The position numbers were made by a program, and so were the translations under genes. Shown piece after piece: positions 25,301-33,585 of a DNA stretch of 64,000 nucleotides (position 1 is its first letter; each line of letters begins with the position of its first letter). Source of the stretch: Fusicatenibacter saccharivorans (GTDB lineage: Bacteria; Bacillota; Clostridia; Lachnospirales; Lachnospiraceae); assembly GCF_027667425.1 (NCBI RefSeq), contig NZ_JAQEGR010000003.1, positions 1 through 64,000 of the forward strand, in the 5' to 3' direction. The notes below the pieces were generated by a model. The model was given only the letters and a program-made list of their open reading frames with translations. It did not search any database and had not been told where the DNA came from.

Positions 25301-25831
25301 TACGATCTCTATTGTAAAATGCTCGCAGAGGCTGTCCAGGAGGCGAAGGGCATCGCACCGGCAGAAGCGTTCGAGACAACGATTGATCTGAATGTCAGTG
25401 CCTATATTCCGGACAGCTACATCAGCAACGAGTCTCTGAAGCTTGACACCTATAAGCGAATTGCGGCGATTGAAAATAAGGAAGAGTATGAGGACATGAC
25501 GGAGGAGCTGACCGACCGCTTCGGGGAACCGCCGAAAAATGTACAGAATCTTCTGGCTGTTGCAGAACTGAAAGCGCTGGCGCACTGTGCGTATGTGACG
25601 GAGCTGAAACAGATGGGCGATTCGGTACGAGTCACCTTACAGCAGCATGCAAAAATCGATGTGGCGCGGATTCCGGAGCTGCTGCAGAAATACCGAGACG
25701 AACTGAAATTCCAGATGGAGTCGCTGGCGTTTGTCTACACGCCGCGGCGGAGAAATTCAAAGGAAAAGATCGATCTGCTGGAGAAGAGCCATGCACTGGT
25801 GGAAGATCTGCTGCAGATCACACAGGAGTGA
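22307..25831 (+). CDS. mfd: Transcription-repair coupling factor Mfd
   Basis: Mfd removes stalled RNA polymerase and recruits UvrA to lesions. The 1174-residue chain has the UvrB-like N-terminal domains (about 1-350) and a CarD-like RNA polymerase interaction domain near 505-575 (IGDYVVHESHGLGIYRGIEK). The RecG-like helicase has Walker A GDVGYGKTEVA, DEEQ in VDEEQRFGV and motif VI QLRGRVGRS. A C-terminal TRCF domain ends the chain. Full length and intact. The ribosome site AAGGAA overlaps the end of pth, indicating translational coupling. Confidence 0.97.
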   Translation: MKALLEPIKEIARFDELFRDLKKGIAGVTVISGCLESQKAHMIAGLSEDAPVRLLIAENELKAKELYEDYRLYDAETLYYPAKDLIFYQADIHGNLLIRQRLQVIQALLERKEVTIITSVGGCMDFLLPLGVFEKHCIHLRNDSEFDLDKIRKELVRLGYESTFQVESTGQFSVRGGILDIYPLTEQNPIRIELWGDEIDSIRSFDAESQRSIENLEEITIYPASELILTENTIARGVKAIKKEAKAQSTKFRDKMMTEEAARIRHAAEEICDQIGEGEILQGAEQYLHYFYPETVSFLEYLPENSRIFLDEPNRIIECADALEAEFQESVSHRLEKGYLLPGQAKLMCSTAELVAKLNRCGCVAVSLMEPQKGEWNIRDEFSVTVKSVNSYNNQFPLLVKDLKSWKKAGYRIVLASPSRTRAQHLAEDLQNEEIPAFYSENEKRVLKPGEVMLIHGAARRGFEYPMQKFVLITETDIFGKEKKKNRKKSEYSGQKIQNFADLSIGDYVVHESHGLGIYRGIEKIEMDRVTRDYMKIEYAGGSNLYVLATQLDTLQKYASGEAAKVPKLNKIGGQEWNKTKTRVRHAVKNIAQDLVKLYAERQASSGYQFGKDTIWQKEFEELFPFEETDDQLAAIEATKADMESKKIMDRLICGDVGYGKTEVAIRAAFKAVQESKQVVYLVPTTILAQQHYNTFVERMKDFPVRVDLLCRFRTPAEQKKTLEDLKKGLVDIVIGTHRVLSKDVKFKDLGLLIVDEEQRFGVTHKEKIKQLQKNVDVLTLTATPIPRTMHMSLIGIRDMSVLEEAPQDRQPIQTFVCEYNEEMVREAINRELARGGQVYYVYNRVQSIADMANTIQKLVPDANVGFAHGQMKERELEKIMYGFINGEIDVLVSTTIIETGLDISNVNTMIIHDSDQMGLSQLYQLRGRVGRSNRTSYAFLMYRRNKMLKEVAEKRLHAIREFTEMGSGFKIAMRDLEIRGAGNLLGAEQSGHMESVGYDLYCKMLAEAVQEAKGIAPAEAFETTIDLNVSAYIPDSYISNESLKLDTYKRIAAIENKEEYEDMTEELTDRFGEPPKNVQNLLAVAELKALAHCAYVTELKQMGDSVRVTLQQHAKIDVARIPELLQKYRDELKFQMESLAFVYTPRRRNSKEKIDLLEKSHALVEDLLQITQE

Positions 25832-25887
25832 AATACTCGCATAACCACAAAATCGTGTGAAAAAGGCGTGAACAGGGAAGAAAAAAG

Positions 25888-25916
25888 TTGCCCTGTATCA
25901 ACAAAAAGGGTATAAT
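25888..25916 (+). promoter_or_regulatory. Promoter of the foldase lipoprotein gene
   Basis: TTGCCC (25888-25893), 17 bases, TATAAT (25911-25916), about 100 bases before the start codon. Confidence 0.72.
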
Positions 25917-26018
25917 AGGAAAAGCGTTTATAAAAATCGATGCAGGACCGGAAATTCGAACGTGTAAAAAGAAAAACTCTTTTTGAGCATACATTTCGCC
26001 CTGCATGAGGAGGAAGTA

Positions 26019-27428
26019 ATGAAAAATTTAAAAGCAAAAGCAGTCTGCGTTATGCTGAGTGCTTCGATGGCAGCGATGGGACTGACTGGCTGCGGTTCCG
26101 ACAATGTGGACGGAACAAAAACGGCAATTACTGTAAATGACGAGTCGATTACACTCGGACAGGCAAATTTCATGCTGAGATATCAGCAGGCAACCATGTA
26201 CAATTATTATTCCAAGATGTACTCGATGTACGGAATGCAGATGCCGTCTGAGATGTACGACAAGGAAGGCGACGATGGAAAGACTACCGGGGAAACGTTC
26301 AAGGAGCAGTCTCTTGATACGATCGAAAAAGAGCTTCTGATGCGGCAGCACGCAGAGGAATACGGAATTTCCCTGACAGACGAGGAAAAACAGCAGGCGA
26401 AAGAGGCTGCACAGGCATTCGCAGATAAGAACGGTGACGATGTGATGAAAAAGCTGCACGCAACCGTTGAGGACATCCAGGATGCACTGGAGCTGTATGT
26501 TATTCAAACCAAAATTTATGATCCGATCATCGCAGATGTAGATACCGAGGTATCCGATGAAGAGGCAAAGCAGACCGCCATCAGCTACATCACGGTATCC
26601 ACAGCAGGAACCGAGAAGGATGACGATGGAAAAACGATTGATTTGACGGACGAGGAAAAAGCGGCAAAGAAAGAAATCGCACAGAGATTCCTGGATCTCT
26701 TAAAAGAGTCTGAGGATCCTGCAGCCGCATCGTTTACCGATCTGCGCAAGGAGCTGAACGATCAGTTAAATGCGGAGAATACCGCAGATTCCACCGATTC
26801 TGCAGATGGCTCCGATGAGAGCAGCTCTTCTTCCGGTGCTTCCGACACAAGCGCATCCGACGCTTCAAGCGCAAGCACATCGAGCAGTTCCGACAGCGAT
26901 TCCTCCTCTGAGGTTTCTTACCTGACCTCTTCCGAGACATCCTTTGGAACCGGATCGGAAAAAGACGATGACGATACCTGTTCTCTTGGAGATAAAGTAG
27001 CGGAAGAAGCAGCAAAGCTGAAGGATGGCGAGTATTATGACGGTGTCATCGAAGGCGACAATGCATATTATGTGATCCGTGTAGATAAAGCATTCGACGA
27101 GGATAAAACCGAGTCCAGAAGACAGACTATCATTTCCAACCGCAAATCGGATAAGTACAACGATACACTGGACGGATGGGTGAAGGAGAGCGATATCAAG
27201 GTCGCATCAAACTGGAAAAAACTTGAAGTAACGGACGCAGATCTGTATACGATGACAGTTGACAGCGCTTCTACAGATTCCACAGATGGAACCACAACCG
27301 ACAGTACAACAACGGACAGTACCGCAACGGACAGTACAACGTCTGACAGCACGACATCAGGCAGTACCGAAACGACATCGACAAGCAGCACAGGCACTGC
27401 TTCAACGTCTTCAAGCACTGCAGAATAA
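26019..27428 (+). CDS. PrsA/SurA-like foldase lipoprotein (parvulin-type peptidyl-prolyl isomerase)
   Basis: This 469-residue exported lipoprotein has the lipobox GLTGC near residue 25. A SurA-N-like helical chaperone region (about 35-165) is followed by parvulin-like segments. These start near YITVSTAG (residue ~195) and resume at LGDKVAEEAAKLKDGEYYDGV and NAYYVIRVDKAFDEDKTESRR. Between them sits a Ser/Asp-rich low-complexity insert (about 250-310), and the C-terminus is a Ser/Thr/Asp repeat tail of about 55 residues. It helps exported proteins fold outside the membrane. The start at 26019 follows GGAGG. The position after mfd is usual in this lineage. Confidence 0.83.
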   Translation: MKNLKAKAVCVMLSASMAAMGLTGCGSDNVDGTKTAITVNDESITLGQANFMLRYQQATMYNYYSKMYSMYGMQMPSEMYDKEGDDGKTTGETFKEQSLDTIEKELLMRQHAEEYGISLTDEEKQQAKEAAQAFADKNGDDVMKKLHATVEDIQDALELYVIQTKIYDPIIADVDTEVSDEEAKQTAISYITVSTAGTEKDDDGKTIDLTDEEKAAKKEIAQRFLDLLKESEDPAAASFTDLRKELNDQLNAENTADSTDSADGSDESSSSSGASDTSASDASSASTSSSSDSDSSSEVSYLTSSETSFGTGSEKDDDDTCSLGDKVAEEAAKLKDGEYYDGVIEGDNAYYVIRVDKAFDEDKTESRRQTIISNRKSDKYNDTLDGWVKESDIKVASNWKKLEVTDADLYTMTVDSASTDSTDGTTTDSTTTDSTATDSTTSDSTTSGSTETTSTSSTGTASTSSSTAE

Positions 27429-27451
27429 AAGCATACGATACAGGACAAACG

Positions 27452-27489
27452 GCAGCCGGATCCGGGAGAGGGATCCGGCTGCTGTTTGT
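27452..27489 (+). terminator. Terminator of the foldase gene
   Basis: GCAGCCGGATCC (27452-27463) pairs perfectly with GGATCCGGCTGC (27471-27482), then TGTTTGTG. Confidence 0.8.
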
Positions 27490-27675
27490 GTCTGAAAATA
27501 TTTTGGAACAAAAAAAAGAAAATAATAGGGAATTTGTAGAGTAAATTGACAATAGTAAGAAGTTCATTTAAAATGAAATTACAACCAGAGTGTATCTCGC
27601 AAATTGCGGAAATAATTTTTCAGACACGCTCTAATGTTCAGGCGAAAACGATGTACCAGGAAAGAAGGTGGAGAA

Positions 27676-27963
27676 ATGAAGAAGGCAGTAATTTCCGTAC
27701 TTGTCGGTACAGCAGTATTGGCTTTCGTTGCGTGTGGAAAAAATGCTGCAACGGAAAACAGTTCCGATTCGGGTGTTTCAACGGTATCGGCATCCTCGCA
27801 GGTGGAAAATGGACAGAAAGCAACCCGTGTGAACCAGGGAACAAATTTGTCTCCGGGGTCACCGAAGAATATCCCGTCCGGTGGGGGGAACAGCTCGGGC
27901 AGGACACATCATTCGGAGACGCATCATTCGGAGACACATCATTCAGACGCGCATCATGATTGA
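27676..27963 (+). CDS. Small lipoprotein with His-rich repeat tail
   Basis: This 95-residue protein has a signal peptide ending in a lipobox-like FVACG (cysteine near 19). A Ser/Asn-rich linker follows, then a C-terminal tandem THHSE-THHSE-THHSD-AHH repeat. The histidine repeats suggest transition-metal binding at the cell surface; I do not recognise a family. AAGAAGGTGG precedes the start, and the longer in-frame start at 27634 lacks a ribosome site. A terminator follows at 28007. Confidence 0.65.
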   Translation: MKKAVISVLVGTAVLAFVACGKNAATENSSDSGVSTVSASSQVENGQKATRVNQGTNLSPGSPKNIPSGGGNSSGRTHHSETHHSETHHSDAHHD

Positions 27964-28006
27964 GAATGTCGGGGTTTGCTGAACATCCGTGAACAGAAAC
28001 AGACGA

Positions 28007-28037
28007 AGGGGTATCCAAAACGGATACCTCTTTTTTT
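28007..28037 (+). terminator. Terminator after the His-rich lipoprotein
   Basis: AGGGGTATCC and GGATACCTCT form a stem with a 5-base loop, followed by seven T residues. Confidence 0.85.
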
Positions 28038-28039
28038 AC

Positions 28040-28068
28040 TTGTCGGGAAAACAATACAATGCTATACT
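28040..28068 (+). promoter_or_regulatory. Promoter of the homocysteine methyltransferase gene
   Basis: TTGTCG (28040-28045), 17 bases, TATACT (28063-28068). No SAM or T-box riboswitch pattern was found in the 110-base leader. Confidence 0.6.
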
Positions 28069-28179
28069 GAACATGAATTTGACGCGAAAAGCGCGGCAGG
28101 TTCAGAAAAAAACAGCCGGGATTTGTCAGTATACGCGGACATGTGCTGCAGGTAACTCGGGCAGAATGGAGAAAAGAAA

Positions 28180-29064
28180 ATGACAAGAGAAGAATTTGAA
28201 CAGCTTGCCGGAGCAGGTGTCATTTTATTGGATGGCGCAACCGGATCAAATCTGACAAAAGCGGGAATGCCAAAAGGAGTCAGTACAGAGCTTTGGGTTC
28301 TGGAGCACCCTGATATTCTGGCAAATTTACAGAAGGCTTACGTGGAGGCGGGAAGCCAGATTGTCTATGCGCCGACCTTTGGTGCAAACAGACTGAAATT
28401 AGCGGATTATGGAAGAGAAAACGAGGTGGAGGAGCTGAATGCACGCCTGGTGGATATCTCGAAAAAAGCGCTTGCAGGAACAGGTGCGCTGATTGCGGGA
28501 GATTTTTCTACGCCGGGAAAAATGCTGCAGCCCAAAGGCGATCTTTCTTATGAAGAGCTGCTGGAATCCTACACAGAGCAGGTAACAGCGGTAGCAAATG
28601 CGGGCGTTGATCTTCTGGTAGCGGAGACGATGCTGAGCGTAGACGAAACGTGTGTCTTTATGGATGCTGCACTTTCTGTCTGCGATCTGCCGATTATGTG
28701 TTCTCTGACGCTGGAAGCAGACGGTTCTGCCCTGTTCGGCGGAAACGCTGTGGAAGCAGTTGAGACACTGCAGGAAATGGGAGCATCCGCCGTAGGACTG
28801 AACTGCTCGGTCGGACCGGATCAGCTTGAGGCAGTCGTAAATTCCATGAAAAAAGTGGCAAGAGTACCGGTTATCGTAAAACCGAATGCCGGCCTGCCGA
28901 AAATTACGCCGACCGGTGAGGCAATCTACAGCATGGATGCGCCGACGTTTGCAAGATATATGAACATTCTGGTAGACGCGGGTGCAGGCATTGTCGGCGG
29001 CTGCTGCGGAACAACACCGGAGTATATTCGTCTGGTGAAAGAAATGCTGGATGCGAGAAAGTAA
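28180..29064 (+). CDS. Homocysteine S-methyltransferase family protein
   Basis: The 294-residue TIM-barrel protein matches the homocysteine-binding module of MetH and related methyltransferases, which bind homocysteine through zinc. The zinc cysteines are visible in GLNCSVGP and GGCCGTTPEYI, and ILLDGATGSNL is the usual start. It stands alone, without the folate, cobalamin or activation domains of MetH, so the methyl donor is unknown. It could act with separate corrinoid partners or use S-methylmethionine. GGAG precedes the start. Confidence 0.9.
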   Translation: MTREEFEQLAGAGVILLDGATGSNLTKAGMPKGVSTELWVLEHPDILANLQKAYVEAGSQIVYAPTFGANRLKLADYGRENEVEELNARLVDISKKALAGTGALIAGDFSTPGKMLQPKGDLSYEELLESYTEQVTAVANAGVDLLVAETMLSVDETCVFMDAALSVCDLPIMCSLTLEADGSALFGGNAVEAVETLQEMGASAVGLNCSVGPDQLEAVVNSMKKVARVPVIVKPNAGLPKITPTGEAIYSMDAPTFARYMNILVDAGAGIVGGCCGTTPEYIRLVKEMLDARK

Positions 29065-29104
29065 ATCAAAGATTACAATTCGCAGGAAACTGTGAGATGT
29101 AATG

Positions 29105-29149
29105 AATTCCCCTGTTGCGGACAAAATCTGTACGGGGGAATTTTTTTAC
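29105..29149 (+). terminator. Terminator after the homocysteine methyltransferase
   Basis: AATTCCCCTGT (29105-29115) pairs with ACGGGGGAATT (29132-29142), followed by T residues. Confidence 0.83.
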
Positions 29150-29375
29150 GTTACCGGAAACTTCGTTGAATTTTCCGATAAAGTAAAAAGCCCTCCGGGC
29201 AGGATTCTTTCTTACAGAGAGCAAGACAAAACAGGTTTCAACGATCTGGTTTGATGGACAGTCTGGGTGGAGAAAAAAAGATAGGAAGTCTGGAAAAAAG
29301 ACATGGAATTGTGGAGAAAAGTCTGGTAGAATACGTGTCGTGTGGAAAACTTTCCGTAAGAAAGGATGATGAAGG
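29150..29375. other. Gene-free stretch before the HAD gene
   Basis: Together with the preceding terminator this gives about 310 bases without a gene. It is purine-rich on the plus strand. I see no clear promoter or structured RNA; AAAGGATG before 29376 is the ribosome site of the HAD gene. Confidence 0.4.
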
Positions 29376-30086
29376 ATGTATCAGAATTATATTTTTGATT
29401 TATATGGAACTCTGGTAGATATACATACGAATGAAAAGAAAGCGTATCTCTGGAAAAAAATGAGCCTGTTCTTCGGCATGAAAGGGGCCGCCTATGAGCC
29501 GAAAGAACTCCGGATGGCGTATGAGACAAAAATCAAAGAGCAGGAAGCTGCGCTTAAAATGGAATGCCGCGGCAGCCATGTACCGGAAATCGACATTGCG
29601 GATGTGTTCCGGCAACTGTTTGAGGATCAAGCTGTTTCGGTAACGGAAAAAGAAATTGCAGATCTGGCGAAAATGTTCCGTGCGATTTCGATAGAAGAAC
29701 TGAAACTGTTCCCCGGCGTGCCGGAAATGCTGCAGCGTTTAAAAGACGCAGGAAAGAAGGTTTTTCTGCTGTCCAACGCACAGGCGCTTTTCACCGCGCC
29801 GGAAATTTCCCTGCTCGGCCTTACGAAATACTTTGATGGAATCCTGCTCTCATCGGATGCCGGTGTGAAAAAACCGGATCCGGCGTTTTATGAGATGCTG
29901 CTGAAGCAGTATCACCTCGATCCGGCAGAATGCCTGATGACAGGAAATGACGATATCGCTGACTGCCACGGTGCAGCCTCTGCCGGAATTGCAAGCCGTT
30001 ACGTGGCAACGCGCCAGTCACCGAAAATAAACGACCCGCTGCCGGAAAACTGTGAGAAGATCGCGGCGATTGCGGAGTTATTTTAA
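29376..30086 (+). CDS. HAD-superfamily hydrolase
   Basis: The 236-residue protein has HAD motif I as FDLYGTLVD (nucleophile aspartate; second aspartate replaced by Tyr, as in haloacid-dehalogenase-type members). Motif II is LLSNAQ, motif III KKPDP and motif IV GNDDIADCHGA. It has a helical cap of about 80 residues. It is probably a small-molecule phosphatase; the substrate is not predictable from sequence. A bidirectional terminator separates it from the convergent MATE gene. Confidence 0.87.
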   Translation: MYQNYIFDLYGTLVDIHTNEKKAYLWKKMSLFFGMKGAAYEPKELRMAYETKIKEQEAALKMECRGSHVPEIDIADVFRQLFEDQAVSVTEKEIADLAKMFRAISIEELKLFPGVPEMLQRLKDAGKKVFLLSNAQALFTAPEISLLGLTKYFDGILLSSDAGVKKPDPAFYEMLLKQYHLDPAECLMTGNDDIADCHGAASAGIASRYVATRQSPKINDPLPENCEKIAAIAELF

Positions 30087-30126
30087 CTGAAGAGCATTCA
30101 GCAGCACTCCTGAAAAAATAATGCGA

Positions 30127-30177
30127 AAAAAGGGGCTGTCGCACTACGTTCATTTTCTTAGTGCAACAGCCCCTTTT
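30127..30177. terminator. Bidirectional terminator between HAD and MATE genes
   Basis: AAAAGGGGCTGT and ACAGCCCCTTTT form the lower stem, with GCACT/AGTGC above it. A or T runs flank both sides, so it can serve both convergent genes. Confidence 0.88.
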
Positions 30178-30200
30178 GCTTATGTCAGGAAAGGAATCCT

Positions 30201-31562
30201 TCAGTTTTTCCGCATTCCTTTATCCCACCGGAATTTCCGATAGCAGGCATAAATCAGAACACTGCATACCAGCCATCCCGCCGGATAACCAAGTGCAATC
30301 GGAATGATGGAATCAAATATATGAGACATCACAAACAGGTAAATCTGGCGGAACACGACGAAGCTTCCGAGCATTACGATCATTGGTGTTCTGGTGTCTC
30401 CTGCGCCACGCAGGACGTTGGAATAAACCTGGTTGACGCAGCAGAGAATGTAGAACGGGGAGAGCAGATACAGGAACAGGGTTCCGTAACGAATCACAGC
30501 TGCCTCCTGGTTAAACAAATAGACCATTTGCGGAGCGAAAATCAGCAGAGGAATCATCATCACAATGGTTACAAGCTCAGCAAGCAGGAATGCGGTTGTA
30601 GCACCCTTTTTTGCACGGTCAATGTAGCTGGCACCGACGTTCTGTCCGGTGAAGGTGGTCGAAGCAAGACCAACACTCATCATCGGCAGCATCATAAACT
30701 GGTCGATTTTCATGCAGGCACTCCAGCCCGCCATAACATCCGAGCCGAATACATTGATATAGGACTGCACGAAAACGTTGGAAACGGAAGTCACCATCTG
30801 CTGGATCGCTGCCGGCAGTCCGACGCAGACGATGCGGTACAGCAAAGACCAGTCCATGCAGAGCTTTTTCCAACAGATGCGGTACGGGCCGTCTGTTGTG
30901 GTCAGCACATACAGCGTCAGAACCGCCGAAAGGCACTGTGCAATAACGGTTGCAAGCGCCACACCCTCGATTCCCATGCCGAAGGAAACGACAAACAAAA
31001 GATCGAGCACGGTATTGACAACAGCGGAAAAAATCAGGAAATACAGCGGATGGCGGGAATCGCCGACAGCGCGGAGAACGCCGGAGCCCATGTTGTAGAA
31101 CATCAGACCGGCAACACCGCCAAAGTAAATTTTAAGATACGTTGCCGACTCACGGATGACGTCGTTCGGCGTACTCATCATGCGGAGCATGTACGGTGTA
31201 ATGAAGATGCCGAGAATAGTAAAGACAATAGAGAGAAAAAATGTCATCACCAGTGTCGTGCTGACGGTGCGGCTGACCTTTTCATCCGCCTTTGCGCCAT
31301 AATACTGAGAGATAATGACACCGGCACCGGTGGAAAGTCCCATGAAAAAGCCGATCAGAGAATTGATGATCGGACCGACAGAGCCGACGGCGGCGAGTGC
31401 TTCCTTGCCGACAAAGTTGCCGACAACGATGCTGTCAACGGTGTTGTAAAGCTGCTGGAAGAGATTTCCGGCCATCAGCGGAAGCGAGAAGAGAAGAAGC
31501 TGTTTCCAGATAGAGCCCTGGGTCATATCGCGGGCTTTGCTCTTTTGTACTGTTTTCGTCAT
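30201..31562 (-). CDS. MATE-family multidrug/organic cation exporter
   Basis: This 453-residue protein with 12 predicted membrane helices in two repeats belongs to the MATE branch of the MOP superfamily. The first repeat begins LLLFSLPLMAGNLFQQLYNTVDSIVVGNFVGKEALAAVG-like, a family hallmark. The second has MLPMMSVGLASTTFTGQNVGA. It exports drugs or metabolites by ion exchange. The start at 31562 follows GGGGA; the longer in-frame extension is not conserved-looking. Confidence 0.92.
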   Translation of the reverse strand: MTKTVQKSKARDMTQGSIWKQLLLFSLPLMAGNLFQQLYNTVDSIVVGNFVGKEALAAVGSVGPIINSLIGFFMGLSTGAGVIISQYYGAKADEKVSRTVSTTLVMTFFLSIVFTILGIFITPYMLRMMSTPNDVIRESATYLKIYFGGVAGLMFYNMGSGVLRAVGDSRHPLYFLIFSAVVNTVLDLLFVVSFGMGIEGVALATVIAQCLSAVLTLYVLTTTDGPYRICWKKLCMDWSLLYRIVCVGLPAAIQQMVTSVSNVFVQSYINVFGSDVMAGWSACMKIDQFMMLPMMSVGLASTTFTGQNVGASYIDRAKKGATTAFLLAELVTIVMMIPLLIFAPQMVYLFNQEAAVIRYGTLFLYLLSPFYILCCVNQVYSNVLRGAGDTRTPMIVMLGSFVVFRQIYLFVMSHIFDSIIPIALGYPAGWLVCSVLIYACYRKFRWDKGMRKN

Positions 31563-31862
31563 AGTAGTCCCCTTTTTTACGTTGATTTTACCTTCTTTTT
31601 TATTGTAGCACTTTGAAGTTGTGATGGAAATATCCATTTTTGACGTGATTTTCGGACTTTGTTGATATAAACAGCCGAAAACGGAAGTGAAAAGAATTGT
31701 TTCCGAATAAATTGTCTGGTATAATAAGAAACAGATGCGTAAATGCAAAAACGACAGTTGTTTCGAAGCCTGATGAAACGGAAGGATCGTGAAGATTTTG
31801 CAGCAGTTTTTGAAAACTGCGCATCACAGAATAGGATTGGGCAGAAAGAGGGTAGCTGAAAT
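31563..31862. other. Divergent region between MATE and esterase genes
   Basis: The stretch is AT-rich. It holds the esterase promoter at 31697-31725 and presumably the MATE promoter on the other strand, which I could not place with confidence. Confidence 0.4.
31697..31725 (+). promoter_or_regulatory. Carboxylesterase promoter
   Basis: TTGTTT (31697-31702), 17 bases, TATAAT (31720-31725). Confidence 0.68.
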
Positions 31863-33437
31863 ATGGGAGATTATTTTGTATGTAGTAAAACAGATCCGGT
31901 AGTGGAGACAAAGGCGGGAAAGGTACGCGGCTTCCGCCTGAATACGACGTATGCGTTTCATGGAATCCATTACGCTGAGGCGGACCGTTTCCAGATGCCA
32001 CAGCCGGTGAAACCATGGAAAGGAATCAAAAATGCGCTGGCGTACGGCTATGTATGTCCGCTTTTAAAGCAGGACGAGCCGAACATGGAGGTGCTGGTAC
32101 CGCATCGTTACTGGCCGCAGGACGAGCATTGCCAGAACCTGAATGTCTGGACACAGAGTCTTGATCCGGGTGCGAAAAAGCCGGTCATGGTATGGCTCCA
32201 CGGCGGCGGCTTCAGCGCCGGCTCTGCGATTGAGCATGTGGCATATGAGGGGGATCACTTAAGCGAGTTCGGTGATGTCGTTGTTGTTTCCGTGAACCAT
32301 CGGCTGAATATCCTCGGTTATCTCGATCTCTCGCCGTTTGGCGAAAAATACAAAAATTCTGCGAATGCAGGAAACGCAGATATGGTAGCTGCATTGCAGT
32401 GGGTACATGACAATATCGCGGCATTCGGCGGAGACCCGGAGAATGTTACGATTTTCGGTCAGTCCGGCGGCGGTATGAAGGTAGCAACGCTGATGAATAC
32501 GCCGGCAGCAGACGGCCTGTTCCAGAAGGGTATCATCGAGAGCGGTGTTTATGAGGCAAAGGTTTATCAGAAAGAGGACGGAGACGGCACCGCGATTGTG
32601 AAGGCTCTGTTAAAAGAACTGAATCTGGACGAGTCCGAGGTGGAGAAGCTTGAGACGATCCCGTATTATGAGCTGTCAAATGCGTACAATAAAGTTGAGG
32701 CAGAGGTTGCTGCGAAAGGCTGCTATATCGGACAGGGACCGATGGAGAATGGCTGGTTCCGCGGAAATCCGATCAAGTGCGGATTTACGGATCACGCTAA
32801 AACGATTCCTGTGCTGGCAGGAACCAACATCGGTGAGTTTGATTTTGGACCGGTTGTGCCGGGAAAACATGAGATGAACCGTGAGGAACAGATTGCGTTC
32901 CTGACGAGAAAATATGGTGATGCAACGCCGGAGCTGATTTCTCTTTTTGAAAAAGCATATCCGGACAAAACAATTGTGGATCTGTGGTCTGTGGATACGT
33001 TCTTCCGTCCGGACACGATCGAATTCATTCGTCAGAAATCGGAGTTTACAGAAGCGCCGACTTATTCCTATCAGTTTACCTATGAATTCCCGATCGATGG
33101 CGGAAAAGCCGCATGGCATTGTGCCGAGATTCCGTTCGTATTCCATAACATCGACCGCATCGCCGTATGCAATGTCCCGGGCGAAACAGACCGTCTGCAG
33201 GAGCGTATGGCCACCGCCTGGATCAACTTTGCCCGCTACGGAAGTCCGGAAACCCCATCCCTCCCGAACTGGCCGGCATGCACCCCAGGGGATGAAGCAA
33301 CCATGATTTTCGACAGAACCTGTGAAATCCGCCGCAACTTCGATCACGAGCTGGTGAAAAAATTGGTGGAAACCGAGTATAACCCGATGACACCGGTTGT
33401 GGAAGACGAGGAAGAGGACGCGTTCTTTATTCATTAA
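31863..33437 (+). CDS. Type B carboxylesterase (alpha/beta hydrolase)
   Basis: This 524-residue protein belongs to the carboxylesterase/para-nitrobenzyl esterase family. The oxyanion hole is in WLHGGGFSAGS, the nucleophile serine in IFGQSGGGMK, the acidic residue probably in GTNIGEFDF, and the histidine in AWHCAEIPFVF. No signal peptide is present, so it is probably cytoplasmic; the natural ester is unknown. AGAGGGT precedes the start. A terminator hairpin follows at 33470. Confidence 0.9.
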   Translation: MGDYFVCSKTDPVVETKAGKVRGFRLNTTYAFHGIHYAEADRFQMPQPVKPWKGIKNALAYGYVCPLLKQDEPNMEVLVPHRYWPQDEHCQNLNVWTQSLDPGAKKPVMVWLHGGGFSAGSAIEHVAYEGDHLSEFGDVVVVSVNHRLNILGYLDLSPFGEKYKNSANAGNADMVAALQWVHDNIAAFGGDPENVTIFGQSGGGMKVATLMNTPAADGLFQKGIIESGVYEAKVYQKEDGDGTAIVKALLKELNLDESEVEKLETIPYYELSNAYNKVEAEVAAKGCYIGQGPMENGWFRGNPIKCGFTDHAKTIPVLAGTNIGEFDFGPVVPGKHEMNREEQIAFLTRKYGDATPELISLFEKAYPDKTIVDLWSVDTFFRPDTIEFIRQKSEFTEAPTYSYQFTYEFPIDGGKAAWHCAEIPFVFHNIDRIAVCNVPGETDRLQERMATAWINFARYGSPETPSLPNWPACTPGDEATMIFDRTCEIRRNFDHELVKKLVETEYNPMTPVVEDEEEDAFFIH

Positions 33438-33469
33438 TTAATTGACTCATAGCAATCCCAGAAAAAACA

Positions 33470-33511
33470 GCCAGAATGTTTTGCCTCAGTTAAAAACATT
33501 CTGGCATTTTT
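33470..33511 (+). terminator. Terminator of the esterase gene
   Basis: GCCAGAATGTTTT (33470-33482) pairs with AAAACATTCTGGC (33493-33505), followed by ATTTTT. Confidence 0.85.
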
Positions 33512-33525
33512 CAACTTATGCTAAA

Positions 33526-33554
33526 TTGAACTTAAGGCAAGAATATCGTATGAT
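33526..33554 (+). promoter_or_regulatory. Promoter of the AAA-ATPase gene
   Basis: TTGAAC (33526-33531), 17 bases, TATGAT (33549-33554). Transcription from about 33561 excludes in-frame ATGs at 33442 and 33550 and supports the start at 33586. Confidence 0.65.
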
Positions 33555-33585
33555 AGAGGTAGAAAGAGAAAGGCGCAGGTGGAAT

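Noticed and set aside
28069..28179. SAM or T-box riboswitch before the homocysteine methyltransferase
   Set aside because: No T-box motif, specifier loop or SAM-core stems were found in the 110-base leader, and no terminator lies within it.
30321..31616. 431-codon plus-strand frame opposite the MATE gene
   Set aside because: Antisense shadow; the minus strand encodes a clear 12-helix MATE protein and this frame has no ribosome site or family pattern.
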